In this document: piece by piece, positions 11,077-20,630 of the stretch | How the letters are laid out: each line of letters opens with the position of its first letter | Numbering within the stretch: the first letter of the stretch is position 1 | Assembly: GCA_000277445.1 (NCBI GenBank) | Contig: AJWJ01000315.1 | Location: 1 to 26,895 of the forward strand | Direction of reading: 5' to 3' | Length of the DNA: 26,895 bases | Source of the DNA: Polysphondylium violaceum | Lineage: Eukaryota > Evosea > Eumycetozoa > Dictyosteliales > Dictyosteliaceae | Translations under genes and position numbers: made by a program | Notes under the pieces: model-generated | Seen by the model: the letters and a program-made list of their open reading frames with translations, nothing else | Told to the model about the DNA's origin: nothing | Database searches by the model: none

Positions 11077-12973
11077 AGAAAAGAAGAAAATTTCTAATTT
11101 TGTGTTTAAAAAGAGAGTGAAATTATTGATCAACTAAACAAAGAGGTAGATATGGGAAGGGGAGACAATAATAAATTTAAAAAAAGACTCACCTACTACT
11201 GCCAAAAGGAAAGTCTGTGATGTCAAAAAACAGATGTTAAATCTGTTGTTTAAAGAGTTTGGCTTTTAGAGAAAAGAATAAAAATAAATATATATGTAAA
11301 AGGTTTTCAAAATAAACAATTGGTTAAATAAATGGATATCCAATATTGTAGAGAGGTGGTGGTAGTACTAATAGTAGTAGTGGTGGCTCATAATTTTCTT
11401 TGGTTGCTGATTTATAATGAATAATCACTAAATGATGAGGTAGCTCTAAGAGGGTGGGTGCATATCGTGACTTTTAATATCTGCATCTCTGACTATGTAC
11501 TTTTATATAAAAAATCATAAAAAAGTGGGTTTTTAAGATTATAAATATAAAATTAGGTTGGATCAGGGTCGAGATAAAATGTGAATAAACTGTTTCAAAA
11601 ATGACACTATTCGTCTTGAATCACCCCCCACCGAAGATCATATATTGTACAATATTTTGTAAAAAAAAAAATAAAGTAAACATTATCACAACCAGGTGCA
11701 CACCCCACACATACATGTTATGGATATATTAATTTATAATGATTTGTTAATCGACCCACCCATCATTCAACATATCATCATCGTGCCAACCCCACCCCAT
11801 CCCATTAATATCCTATTTCTTTTAATATAGAAAAAAACCCTCCTACTCTCTCGATATATTGAAAAAACACTTTTGTGTCTCCACAAATCTCTTTTTTTTC
11901 CCCCCCATCACCTCTGCCATCATAAAATTAAAAAAAAAAAAACATTTAATCACCCCACCAACATCACGATTGATCAGAAAATTGAGTGAAAAAAAAGATT
12001 GAATTTTCAAAATGAAAAAAAAAAAAACCCTAGCAAAAAACAAAACAAATACAAAAAAGGATGTAGGGTAAAATGACCCCAAGAGTAACTTACATTCGAT
12101 TTAAATCAATAAAGACCCCAATACTAATCCAACTAAATGGGCTGTATTTACTTTTACTGTTTCAGGAGTGATGAATAGAACTAATTAAATAGTTGAATTT
12201 AAATATGGATCTAGAAAAGAACATATTCTAAATAAACAAAAATAAAATAATAATAATAAAAAAACATAAAAAGAAAAAAAAAAAAAATAAGATGGGTGGG
12301 TCAGGATCAACCCCTCCTGTTCAACATCATCAGCATAGTCGATCTTCTCAAAATCCACAATACTGGCCTTGAACTGTATTTTTAGACCTATGCATTCCTC
12401 TTATTGGGGGGTTAAAATTAGAGGAAAAATATACTAAAAAAAAACCCAAATGCCAAACATATCTCGATTCTAATTGGGTTTGTTTTATTTTATGAGACAC
12501 CTGCACCAAAAGAAAAGATAATATCTCCCTGATTTTTAAAAAAAACTTCCTTTTAAATGTTTTTTCAAAAAAACCTTATGCCAACTCAACAACCATATGC
12601 AGAGTCTCTTGATGATCTAGATTTTTCTTTGCAAATGTAAAGAAAAAATGAAAAAAAAAAAAGTGAAAAAAAATAGAAAAAATAAAAAAAAAGACGAGCA
12701 ACAAGGATCATCAAACATACACCAAACTTCAATGTAGTTAATTAATTAACGAAAATATCTGCACATGGCCCTGTGCCTGGCATCTGTGTTTTTGGTTGAA
12801 ATCTTGCGCTTATAATTCACTAGTTTTCATCTTTTTTCTAACCCATGTCGACATATCGGTAATATCTTTGAAAACTTTTTTTTTTAAAGCCCTGAGTGAC
12901 TTTTCAAACAAAATCTAATTAAAAAACTCATAAGATGCAAGAAGACACACACGATTAGTGTTTTTATATTAGC

Positions 12974-13024
12974 TCGTACTACCACAACCACCACGAATAC
13001 TATTTTAGCTTCATAGTAGTACGA
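12974..13024. repeat. 9-bp perfect inverted repeat with a competing inner stem
   Basis: TCGTACTAC at 12974-12982 pairs with GTAGTACGA at 13016-13024 across 33 bases. A second pairing, TACTAT at 12998-13003 with ATAGTA at 13014-13019, shares part of the right arm, so the two stems exclude each other. The island is GC-richer than its surroundings. It could be a structured RNA or a protein-binding site. Confidence 0.6.
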
Positions 13025-13255
13025 AATTTTTGAAGATAGTGCACGCCAACACACATCTTGTTTGAGGGGAAAAAAAATGAAAAAATGAAATATATTTTTT
13101 TTTATTTTACCCCACTCACTTTTCTCGATCAGGTAAAATACGAGTTAGGTGAGCGTGTGTATATGGAATTTAGAATGAGCAAACTTTATTTCTATAGAAA
13201 TTAAGTTACCTATATAAGATTAGGATAAAAAACGAATACATACCTCTAAAATAGA

Positions 13256-13290
13256 AATGGGGTGTGAGTATTTGGGGGTGTGGTGTGTAT
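13256..13290 (+). promoter_or_regulatory. Candidate G/T-rich box (G-box-like)
   Basis: GGGGTGTGAG followed by GGGGGTGTGGTGTGTAT lies about 1 kb upstream of the LRR gene start and 180 bases before the possible upstream exon. Alternating G/T-G motifs are the known binding style of Dictyostelium G-box binding factor, used in cAMP-induced developmental genes. The link is by likeness only. Confidence 0.3.
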
Positions 13291-13465
13291 AGTATTGAGA
13301 AAAATGTATTTTTTTTAAATTTTAAAACAAACTTGAAATGGTATTTAAGAGGGAATTACTTTATCATTTTTAAAAATTAAATTATCCATCTATCAGTTTA
13401 TTTATTTATTTATTTATTATTTATTCTTTATATATTTTATATTTTCCAATCAATAATCGAATTGA

Positions 13466-14284
13466 ATGGAATTAGAAAACAATACTCAAAGGAAATATTT
13501 TACCAGAGTATTTGATAGTGGTAAGTTGTTGTAATGCAATAGAAAAGAAATCATCCTCATTGTTCTAATATAAAACTTTTGTATGGTTTAATTCTATAGT
13601 TTAGTATCAACAATTAAGGTAAAAATGATTTAATTTATGTTATTTATTTCGTGTTTCTTTGTTGTGGTGTGTTTATATTGTGTGAATATATTTGTGTGTA
13701 TTCTAGTGGTGTATGTTTAATATGATTTCTTTATCATCCGTCTCTATCTCTTGTTATTGTTTTTATTGGAATTTTCTTTTGTTTATTGTTAAATTGTTAT
13801 TGTAAATAGTTAATTTTTAATGAACTGGTTTGCTTGTTTGTTGTTGTTATTCATTGATGTTATTATTGTTTTGTATCCATCATGTGTTCGTATTTCGTAG
13901 ATCTATAGATAGTGTCTCTTTATTTAATTTATTAAATTTGTTGTTGTTGTCAATTTATAAGTAGTATTTGTTTATTTTTAGTGTTGTGTGTGGGTGTGCT
14001 TTTATAACTGTGTGTTTAGATTTTTTTGTTAAAATATTCTTTATTTTGATAAGATAGATTGGATTTAAATCTTTTTTTTTTTAAAAAAAAGTATAGAGTC
14101 TATTTCTTTTCATTTCGAATGAAAACTAATCTTCTTTTTTTTCTTTTATGTCTTAGTTTTGTAAATATTGTTGTGTTTTTTTTTGTTTTTTAATTATATA
14201 ACTTTTATCTTTTAATTGTGGTTTGTGTTTTAAATTGTGTTTTTTTTTATATTTATTATTATATAGTTTTTCTATTATTTAAAA
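13466..14284 (+). other. Possible upstream coding exons and long intron of the LRR/pseudo-Rho gene
   Basis: ATG at 13466 opens MELENNTQRKYFTRVFDS, ending at a strong GTAAGT donor at 13521. A 14-nt mini-exon 13605-13618 (after TTTAG, before GTAAAA) and an acceptor ATATAG at 14261-14266 would join in frame to 14267-14284 and then to the ATG at 14285. The 13619-14266 stretch is very T-rich, with GTTGTTGTT runs, and reads like an intron or leader rather than coding DNA. The frame could be open by chance over such short exons, and ATG 14285 is a good start by itself. Treat as an alternative 5' end, coding or untranslated. Confidence 0.3.
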
Positions 14285-15990
14285 ATGGAATATGAAAGTG
14301 ATAAAGTTGCATTAGAGGCTGCCGGTCATCTTTTTAAAAAGATTGGAAATCATGATCCAAAGACCATTGCTAAAGTTTTATCAAATGGAAAATCTCACCC
14401 TTTAATCAAACTGGAAAGTAAAGATTTGGGTGATGAGGGTTTAATCCCTATTTCCATGGCTTTCAAGCAAGACGCCGCTGTGACTTCATTGGATTTATCA
14501 AGTAATAAAATAACACATGCAGGAGTTACAGAATTGTGCAAGAGTTTAGAGTCAAATCAGTTCTTGTTGTATTTGAAATTGGATAACAATGATTTTGGTG
14601 ATCAAGGTGTTGTCCCAATATGTCAACTTTTAAAGTCAAAGAAATGTGTCCTTCGTTCCCTTTATCTCTCTGACTGTGGTATTACAAGTAAAGGTGTTGC
14701 TTTATTGGCCGATGCTATCTCAAGCAATCATAGTTTGGAAACTTTACATTTAAACAGTAATAGAATTGGTAATGATGGTGCTATTGTTTTGTCTAAATTG
14801 GTTGTACCAACTACTAAATTCAAGAACCTTAGTCTTTTCTGTTGTAGTATTGGTGATCCTGGTGCCAATGCCTTCTTGTCAATTCTTGAAAAACCAGATT
14901 TTGAAAAATATCCTTTAATCACCCTCAATCTCAAAGGTAACAAGATTGCAAATCTCGAAAAGATAAACAAGATTATGGTAAACAAGAAAACTGCAATTAA
15001 AAATCATAAACTTAAAATGGAAGCTCAAAAATTGATCAATGAAGAAGCTGAAAAGGTTATTCAATTAAGAATGATTTCCGTACATGAAGAAGTTGAAAGA
15101 AAGATTAAAGATATAGATCAAGAACATAAAAAGAAATATGAAGAGAGAATCAAGGATATCGATCAAGAAAACAAAAAGAAGCTGGATGAAAAGATTAAAG
15201 ATATTAGTCATGAAAGTCAAAAGAAATTAAATGAAAAATTGAAAACTATTGAAAAAAATGAAGAATCTAGAAATTCAGAATTTGGTGAAAGATTAAAAGA
15301 ATTTGAAAAATCAAGAAAATCAAGTGACAAATCTAGTAATGGTAGTAGCAGTAGTAGTAAAAATAGTTTATCAAATAATAAGAAAAAGAAGAAATATAGT
15401 ATGTATTTTTATAAATTTATATTTGTTTTTTTCCCTATATATTAATCTATTTACCATTGTAATAATTTATAGGTGATAGTATAATTATAGTAATTGCTGG
15501 TGATAAAGCCAAAGATAAGGAAGTTTTAATTGATTATTGTATGTCTGCTTTAGAAGATTGTAAAATTGAAGCTGAAAATGATTTTGAAAAAATCTTTACT
15601 GGTATTATTAAAATCGATGATAAACCAATTCATTTTACATTTGTAAACACATCTAGTGATGATAGATATTCAAGACTTAGAGCATTACAATACGAGCAAG
15701 CCGATGCCGCCGTTATTGCTTTTACAACTTTTGATAGAGTATCTTTTGAAGATATTCCTTTCCAATGGATTCCAGAAATTCAATTTATGGGTAAAATTCC
15801 AATTTTTATCAGTGGTATGTATCCAGAGAAAAGATCAAATCCTCCAAAATCAACTGATATCACTGAAAAAGAAGGTAGAGAAAACTCTCTTAAATTTGGT
15901 GCCTCAAACTACTTTGAACCTGTTGGATCCGATGATATAAAAGGTATTGCTTCTATCATTTATAAAGAAATCAAAAAGAAGAAGAAGTAG
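14285..15990 (+). CDS. LRR - coiled coil - degenerate Rho-like GTPase (pseudo-GTPase) protein, 2 exons
   Basis: Exons 14285-15398 and 15473-15990 (74-nt intron, GTATGT to TATAG) give 543 residues from ATG 14285. Residues about 39-222 are ribonuclease-inhibitor type leucine-rich repeats (LTSLDLSSNKIT-like units such as SLDLSSNKITHAGV and TLHLNSNRIGNDGA). Residues about 240-345 are a Lys/Glu coiled coil with four 15-residue repeats. A Ser/Asn/Lys linker (346-371) ends at the intron. Residues 372-543 align with Rho GTPases: IIIVIAGDKAKDKE for the P-loop, RYSRLRALQYEQADAAVIAF for the switch II and following strand, SFEDIPFQWIPEI, and KIPIFISG. The nucleotide motifs are lost: GDKAKDKE for GxxxxGK(S/T), NTSSDD for DTAGQE, SGMYPE for the TKxD motif. 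The C-terminus is five lysines without CAAX. It is not Roco, since no COR domain follows. Likely a scaffold; function unknown. Confidence 0.88.
15098..15277 (+). repeat. Four 45-nt (15-residue) tandem repeats in the coiled coil
   Basis: Units cover residues 272-286 (RKIKDIDQEHKKKYE), 287-301 (ERIKDIDQENKKKLD), 302-316 (EKIKDISHESQKKLN) and 317-331 (EKLKTIEKNEESRNS). The first three share IKDI at the same place; the fourth is diverged. A 15-residue period implies a helical repeat of 3.75 residues per turn. Confidence 0.85.
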
Positions 15991-16379
15991 ATGAATCATT
16001 AATCGTCATAACTCAACAGCAAATACAGTTTTAATTTTTTTTTCACCCAAAGTAGTTTAAAAGTAATTTTAAGCTCTACTATTTACTATTAATTTAATAA
16101 ATTTATATTATTTATATTTAAAATCATCCCATCATCTAATATTATAGTTGTGTATTTCTTTTTATAAATATAAAAACTGTTATCAATTTCGCTTGTTTTT
16201 TAGCTAAATTTACAAAAAAAGTCAAAAATGAACATGTTGATTTTAGTTTTTTTTTTTTTTTTTTTTTGTTGTAAAGTGGGGGAAATTCCATCTCGAGAAT
16301 ATCATATGATTGTCATAATTTACTTTTTACTAAATACTCAAAAGTTTATTGATACTCAACGCATATAGATTACATAGAC
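15991..16379. other. Intergenic spacer between LRR/pseudo-Rho and Hikeshi genes
   Basis: AT-rich 3' region of the LRR gene, with AATAAA at 16096-16101, about 105 bases after its stop. A 21-T run at 16247-16267 is followed by GTTGTAAAGTGGGGG and the leader of the Hikeshi gene. No gene was seen. Confidence 0.5.
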
Positions 16380-17014
16380 ATGTTTGGATTTGTTATACCA
16401 GGAAGACCCGCTCAAAATCAGGTTCAAACCATTGCACCAAATAAATTTTTATTTCAAATTGATAATGCTGCTGATATAAATAACTTTGCTATATTCCTGA
16501 CAGTGTAAGCACACATACATACATACATAGGAACACTGATGATTATTAAATATACTTTAATACAGCATGACTAATACTACATAATAGAGATTGTCCTATA
16601 GGTCAAAATGCAGCTATATATTTATCATGGGCACCCTATCAGAACTGGAGTTATTTGGGTTATCTAAATAGTAAAAAGCCTAGTGAAATATTTACACTAC
16701 TACACGAGGGTGATAAAACACAAATACTAGGCAATCGAACAGATTCAGTTCAAATAGGTATTAATATTGAAACAGATCAAGAGGTTGAATCAAAAGCGAA
16801 AACAGGACAATATACAGACAACATGATATTTAGATCGGTGGATTTCAAGCAGTTTGCTTTTAAAATGTGTCATAATTTAGTAAACTATATCCTATCATTT
16901 CAAGGTTCAAACGGTGCGCCAAACAACATGGTGCCCACCAACACTATTGATAAGTGGTATGAGAATTTTCAGAAAAAGATACAAAAAGATGTCATATTTT
17001 GGAAAGAAAACTAA
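16380..17014 (+). CDS. Hikeshi (OPI10/C11orf73 family), Hsp70 nuclear import carrier, 2 exons
   Basis: Exons 16380-16504 and 16588-17014 (83-nt intron, GTAAGC to AATAG) give 183 residues; human Hikeshi has 197. The family carries ATP-bound Hsp70 through nuclear pores during heat stress. Matches are MFGFVIPGRPAQ at the start (human MFGCLVAGRLVQ), FQIDNAADINNFAIFLT, IYLSWAPYQNWSYLGYL for the strand that reads VYFSYPD...WQLLGFV in human, PSEIFTL, QIGINIE, and the C-terminal helix DKWYENFQKKIQKDVIFWKEN (human LKWYENFQRRLAQNPLFW). The intron falls in the TVDCPIG stretch equivalent to human TIPFPEG, and the join restores the family pattern. AATAAA follows within 50 bases of the stop. Identity is confident; the loop that contacts nucleoporins in human (HPFGAM) is not conserved here. 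Confidence 0.92.
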
Positions 17015-17192
17015 TGATATCTTTGTAACAACCAACCAAACAACAATACACACACAAGAAAATAAAGCAATTTGTAAATATACTATATCAAACATAAAAG
17101 TAAGTGAACATTGATTTTCACTAAATGATTATTATTGTTATTATTATTATTCTTGTAGAATAATATTGAACACATATATGGATAATATGAAT

Positions 17193-18479
17193 TTATTTGC
17201 CTACTATTGCATCGATCAAATCATCATCCTCCATATCTTCTGAACCTGGCGTTGAATCCATTTTCAATGAAGAACCATCAAATTTAAATAAAATCTTTTT
17301 ACCCGCTGGCAACTCAACCTTTTTGCCCAAAGCTGCTAGTAATTTTGAAAATGGTTCAGCCTAAGAGATAATTATAGTTAGTATGTTATGCTTATCTTTC
17401 TTTTGTTTTCTTTCTCTTCTATCTATATGTTTAAGTATATAACTTACCGTTCCAATTTTAAATTTATAAGAAGTTCCACCGAAACGAACTTGTAAAATAG
17501 TTTTCGGTGTATCGTCTTGGACAGACGATGATGATGATGATGATGCAGTTGGTTGTGTGTTTAGAGTAGAATCATCCAATGATGAAGAAAGTGAATCGAG
17601 AATAGGTGCTATATTTTTAACTTCTTTAACAGATACATCCAATATATCTTCATCCATTAAATCCAATTGTCTTGGTGTTTTTGTCGGATCGAGTAACAAT
17701 CCAAATGATTTGAGTTGAATTAAATCTGCATCCATATTCTTGGTTGCACAGTATAAATCTATTAACTTTTGCAAGGGTGTATTTGAATAAAATGTCATCT
17801 TTTGGTTTGGTTCTCCAACCAATTTCAAATAAACTATAATTGTATCTTTTAAAGGCGCTATATTTGCTGTTGGAACATAAACACTTTGGGGTATTGCTTG
17901 TGGTGCTGGCTTAATACTAGCTGCATTAATATTATTGTTGTTGTTGTTATTATTATTATTATTACTTTTACTTTTACTACTTTTACTACTTTTACTACTT
18001 TTACTACTTTTGCTACTATTATTGTTATTGCTATTCATATTTACAGAATCTATAATGCAGATGTCATCGTCATCAACATTAAAGCCAAGGCTATTCGTAT
18101 TGTTTTTATTATCACTAAATGGTATAACTGAATCTACATCAATCTCCTCCATTTGTTTTTTATTTGTAGTCGTTGAATCTAAACTCGATGAACTAGTATT
18201 ACTAGTTTGACTACTAACTGAATCATCTTTACTAACTTTTAACTTTTTCATTGGAGTAGGTGCACTCTTTTTCCCTTTCCTTTTGCTCAATGAAAATGTT
18301 TCTTGTATATCCTCCTCTGAATCGTCAAGATTTATAACATCTATTTATTGTTATCATCTTTTTATTAATACTAAGCACTAATACTAAGCACACTGATAAA
18401 AATACTCTATAGATACTTTACCTGACTCTTTAACACCTTTAAAGGCAAATATATTTACAAAATCATCTCCTTGTGACAT
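17193..18479 (-). CDS. Rad60/Esc2/NFATC2IP-like protein with SIM and two SUMO-like domains, 3 exons
   Basis: Exons 18479-18422, 18340-17448 and 17360-17193 give 372 residues. The protein starts MSQGDDFVNIFAFKGVKES, and the first intron join creates DVINLDDSEED (20-30), a textbook SUMO-interacting motif (hydrophobic core then acids); ICIIDS further on may be a second. A basic stretch (KRKGKKSAP) may target the nucleus. After Ser/Lys and Asn runs, two ubiquitin-like domains follow: residues about 187-259 (TIIVYLKLVGEP to DEDILDVSV) and about 300-372 (TILQVRFGGTSYKFKIG, then KKILFKFDGSSL and MEDDDLIDAIVG). The closing D-M-E-D-D-D-L-I-D pattern is the hallmark of the Rad60 SUMO-like domain. Relatives act in SUMO-dependent genome stability by contacting Ubc9 or SUMO chains. 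Ends are convergent with the Hikeshi gene, 178 bases apart. Family-level call is firm. Confidence 0.88.
17972..18016 (-). repeat. 9-bp tandem repeat TTTTACTAC coding for Ser-Ser-Lys
   Basis: Four perfect TTTTACTAC units (17972-18007) and one variant TTTTGCTAC (18008-18016) encode an SSK repeat inside the Rad60-like protein, next to an AAT/AAC Asn run. This is a likely length-variable microsatellite. Confidence 0.85.
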
Positions 18480-18619
18480 TATTACTTGTTCAATATGCAT
18501 AAATAATAATTTTCAAAAAAAAAAATTAAAAAAATAAGCCTTTTGGAATCCATAGAGAAAAAAAAATTTATTACCGATATTTATACACAATTTTTTATTA
18601 ATTTTAATTTTATACATTT

Positions 18620-19931
18620 TTATTGTTGCTGTTGCTCTTCATTATTATCTGGTAACAATACAACCGTTGAATTATTTAAAATATTTTCAGTGGAATGTTG
18701 ATAAATTCCAGACGATGTTCTACTATTATTTTCTAAAATTAAACTGTTGGTTTTTGTAAATCCACTGTTATAACTATCATTTCTATTTAAATTGTTGTTA
18801 TCCACTGAAATGGTTATAGATGAAACTGTTCTTTTTGAACTCTTTTCAGGATCAACCATTGCACTTAGACTTATTTCTTTTATATTTGAATTCATTCCAT
18901 CTTTAGACTCTGCACCCGATGCACTTCCGCTTTGATTATCTGGGATAACTCTAGCAAAAGTAATATAATTCAATGATGATTTACCGCCCAATGCAACCAT
19001 GACTACAAAACATTGACCAAACTCCAATAAAAATGTGATAAACATTGTAATGTATCTTGAATTAGAATCTATAGGCATTTTAATTGCGGCAATAATGACA
19101 TCTCTAAGAATAAGACCCAAAAAGAAAACCAATAATACCAAAGCCAACTTTGTTGTTCTTCTGACTGTCGATTGAAAACGAGGTGATTTCTTTGCCTGTT
19201 TTCTAAGACATCTAATCAAAATAAATGCATTTACCAAAATAATTGTCCCAATGAGGGCGACCAAACAAATAAAACCTTTTGAGCTGACATCCCTTGTTAA
19301 CTTTACACCTTTGACATTTATGACAATACAGAGTAAAATTGGCCATATAGTTAGCAGAATAGCCACTGTTATTGATGAAATCCATGTTCTTTTTATATTC
19401 TCCATAACAATTTTATTTGATGAAAGGAAAAATGTGTATAATAATCTAAACCAAAAACAACTAATCATAATCCACTTATTTAACGAAAAATATATTTTAA
19501 TTTAATATATATTAAACTAAATAAATAAAAAGTTAACATACCTCGGTTGATAAAAATGTAGTACCAAAAATACCAAAATACCATGAAGCAGATCCTGTTC
19601 TAATATCTTTTGTTGTCAATACCATTAAACTACTAAGACTTCTTACTATAGTAATAAATTTTAATCATTAAAATCAATTAAATAATAGTTTCATTTAAAA
19701 AAACTACTACTTACGTAATGGAAATAAACTCATTGATAAAAAAGTTAAAACCCTTGGGTTTATCGCTTTTTTTCTTTTGAGCAAATGAAAGGTTTCATAA
19801 AAAGTTTGAACAGAATTTAATACAAATAAAATGAAAAAAAATGATAATCTAATTGAAAAAAATCCAACAACTAATTTATCATTATCTTTATCACCAGTGA
19901 AAGGGTATTCTCTATTTACATCATTCTCCAT
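18620..19931 (-). CDS. Seven-transmembrane protein of uncertain family, 3 exons
   Basis: Exons 19931-19715, 19645-19542 and 19474-18620 give 391 residues. Seven hydrophobic segments are spaced like a receptor: FFSIRLSFFFILFVLNS, the exon 1/2 segment FLSMSLFPLRSLSSL, the exon 2/3 segment WYFGIFGTTFLSTEWIMIS, ISSITVAILLTIWPILLCIVI, FICLVALIGTIILVNAFILI, TKLALVLLVFFLGLILRDVI, and MFITFLLEFGQCFVVMVALG. The hydrophilic C-terminal 130 residues are rich in Ser and Asn, with a final poly-Gln. The layout recalls plant TOM1/THH1-type seven-TM proteins, but I see no decisive motif, and it could equally be a diverged GPCR. The exon 3 acceptor is AATAAG at 19475, because the next AG (GATTAG) would break the frame. 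Exon structure is good; family is tentative. Confidence 0.82.
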
Positions 19932-20630
19932 TTTAAAAATAGGCTTGGTAAAAATATATACACAAATAAAAAAATTATTTACAGGAGATCAAAAAAAAAA
20001 AACGAATGAAAAAAAAAATGGGCACACACACAAACCGCGATATCCGCAATACCAACACACTCTACAAAAACCTTTCCCCAATGAATTGATACACAATGAA
20101 GAAAAAATAGAAATCTAAAAAAAAAATAAGAAAAAAAAAAGGTTTCAAAATAAATAAAATGAAAAAAAAAACTATAAAAAAATCTCTCACTAATCGGAAC
20201 CCTTTGATTGAGATTGTAAGCAGCATCGAAAAAAAAAGGTTTTAGATTATAGAAAAATGGTATTAAAATAATGGACAAACTAAAGCCCAAAACCCTGGCT
20301 AGATACGAATTGGGGGAATATATGGTAAATTTTGATTAATTTGTTGTGTTTTATTTTCTATTGGGGCCAGATATTTTTTTATTCATTAATCATTTGGTAA
20401 AAAAATACCCTTTGATAAAATCAGAGTCGCACAAAATTGATCAATTTTTAAAAAAAAAAAACGAAAATATTTTTTATAGTTTTTTTTATTTTTTTGTTCG
20501 AGGTATCTTTGGGACTCTGTGTGATGTTCTTTGAAAGATGCAAACAAACACTCTTATGACAAATGGTTTTGATTTTTATAATATTTTTTTTTTTATTAAT
20601 TATCTTTTAAGTTTCTACAAAGATTTCCAT
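19932..20630. other. Spacer: upstream region of seven-TM gene, 3' side of DHPR gene
   Basis: Very A-rich in plus-strand sense, with runs such as A10-A11 near 19990 and 20450. One balanced island at 20020-20100 (GGGCACACACACAAACCGCG and neighbours) and another at 20285-20320 stand out. Frames here are products of A/T runs coding for Phe or Lys and look spurious. No gene was seen. Confidence 0.45.

Larger units (their letters stand above)
10457..13465. other. 3 kb gap without a confident gene; compositional islands between A/T tracts
   Basis: No long frame is convincing here. The sequence is a patchwork: poly-A/T tracts alternate with 40-110 base islands of more balanced composition. Islands include G-rich boxes (GGGTGGGTGGTGAG at about 10983), C-rich boxes (ACCCACCCATCATTC near 11754), short ATG-led frames at 12292-12372, 12578-12640 and 12765-12815 on the plus strand, and splice-like GTGAGT and GTAAGT on the minus strand near 11190 and 12093. 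It sits between a minus-strand gene start and a plus-strand gene, so it should hold two promoters. Regulatory DNA, non-coding RNA genes or untranslated exons are all possible. Confidence 0.4.

Noticed and set aside
11843-12082. 79-codon minus-strand frame with Phe-rich runs
   Set aside because: It is made of A-runs read as Phe/Lys on the opposite strand and has no coding-like composition.
14285-15990. Roco-family (LRR-Roc-COR) identity for the LRR/GTPase gene
   Set aside because: The GTPase-like part is Rho-like, is at the extreme C-terminus with no COR domain, and has lost its nucleotide motifs.
16421-16430. GGTTCAAACC, a tRNA B-box-like motif
   Set aside because: It lies inside the first Hikeshi exon (QVQTIAP) with no acceptor stem, D arm or anticodon arm around it.
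17935-18210. Plus-strand poly-Leu frame opposite the Rad60-like gene
   Set aside because: It is the antisense of the Asn and Ser-Lys runs of a well-supported gene.
19979-20534. Phe- and Lys-rich frames upstream of the seven-TM gene
   Set aside because: They arise from long A and T runs; no start context, splice partner or family likeness.
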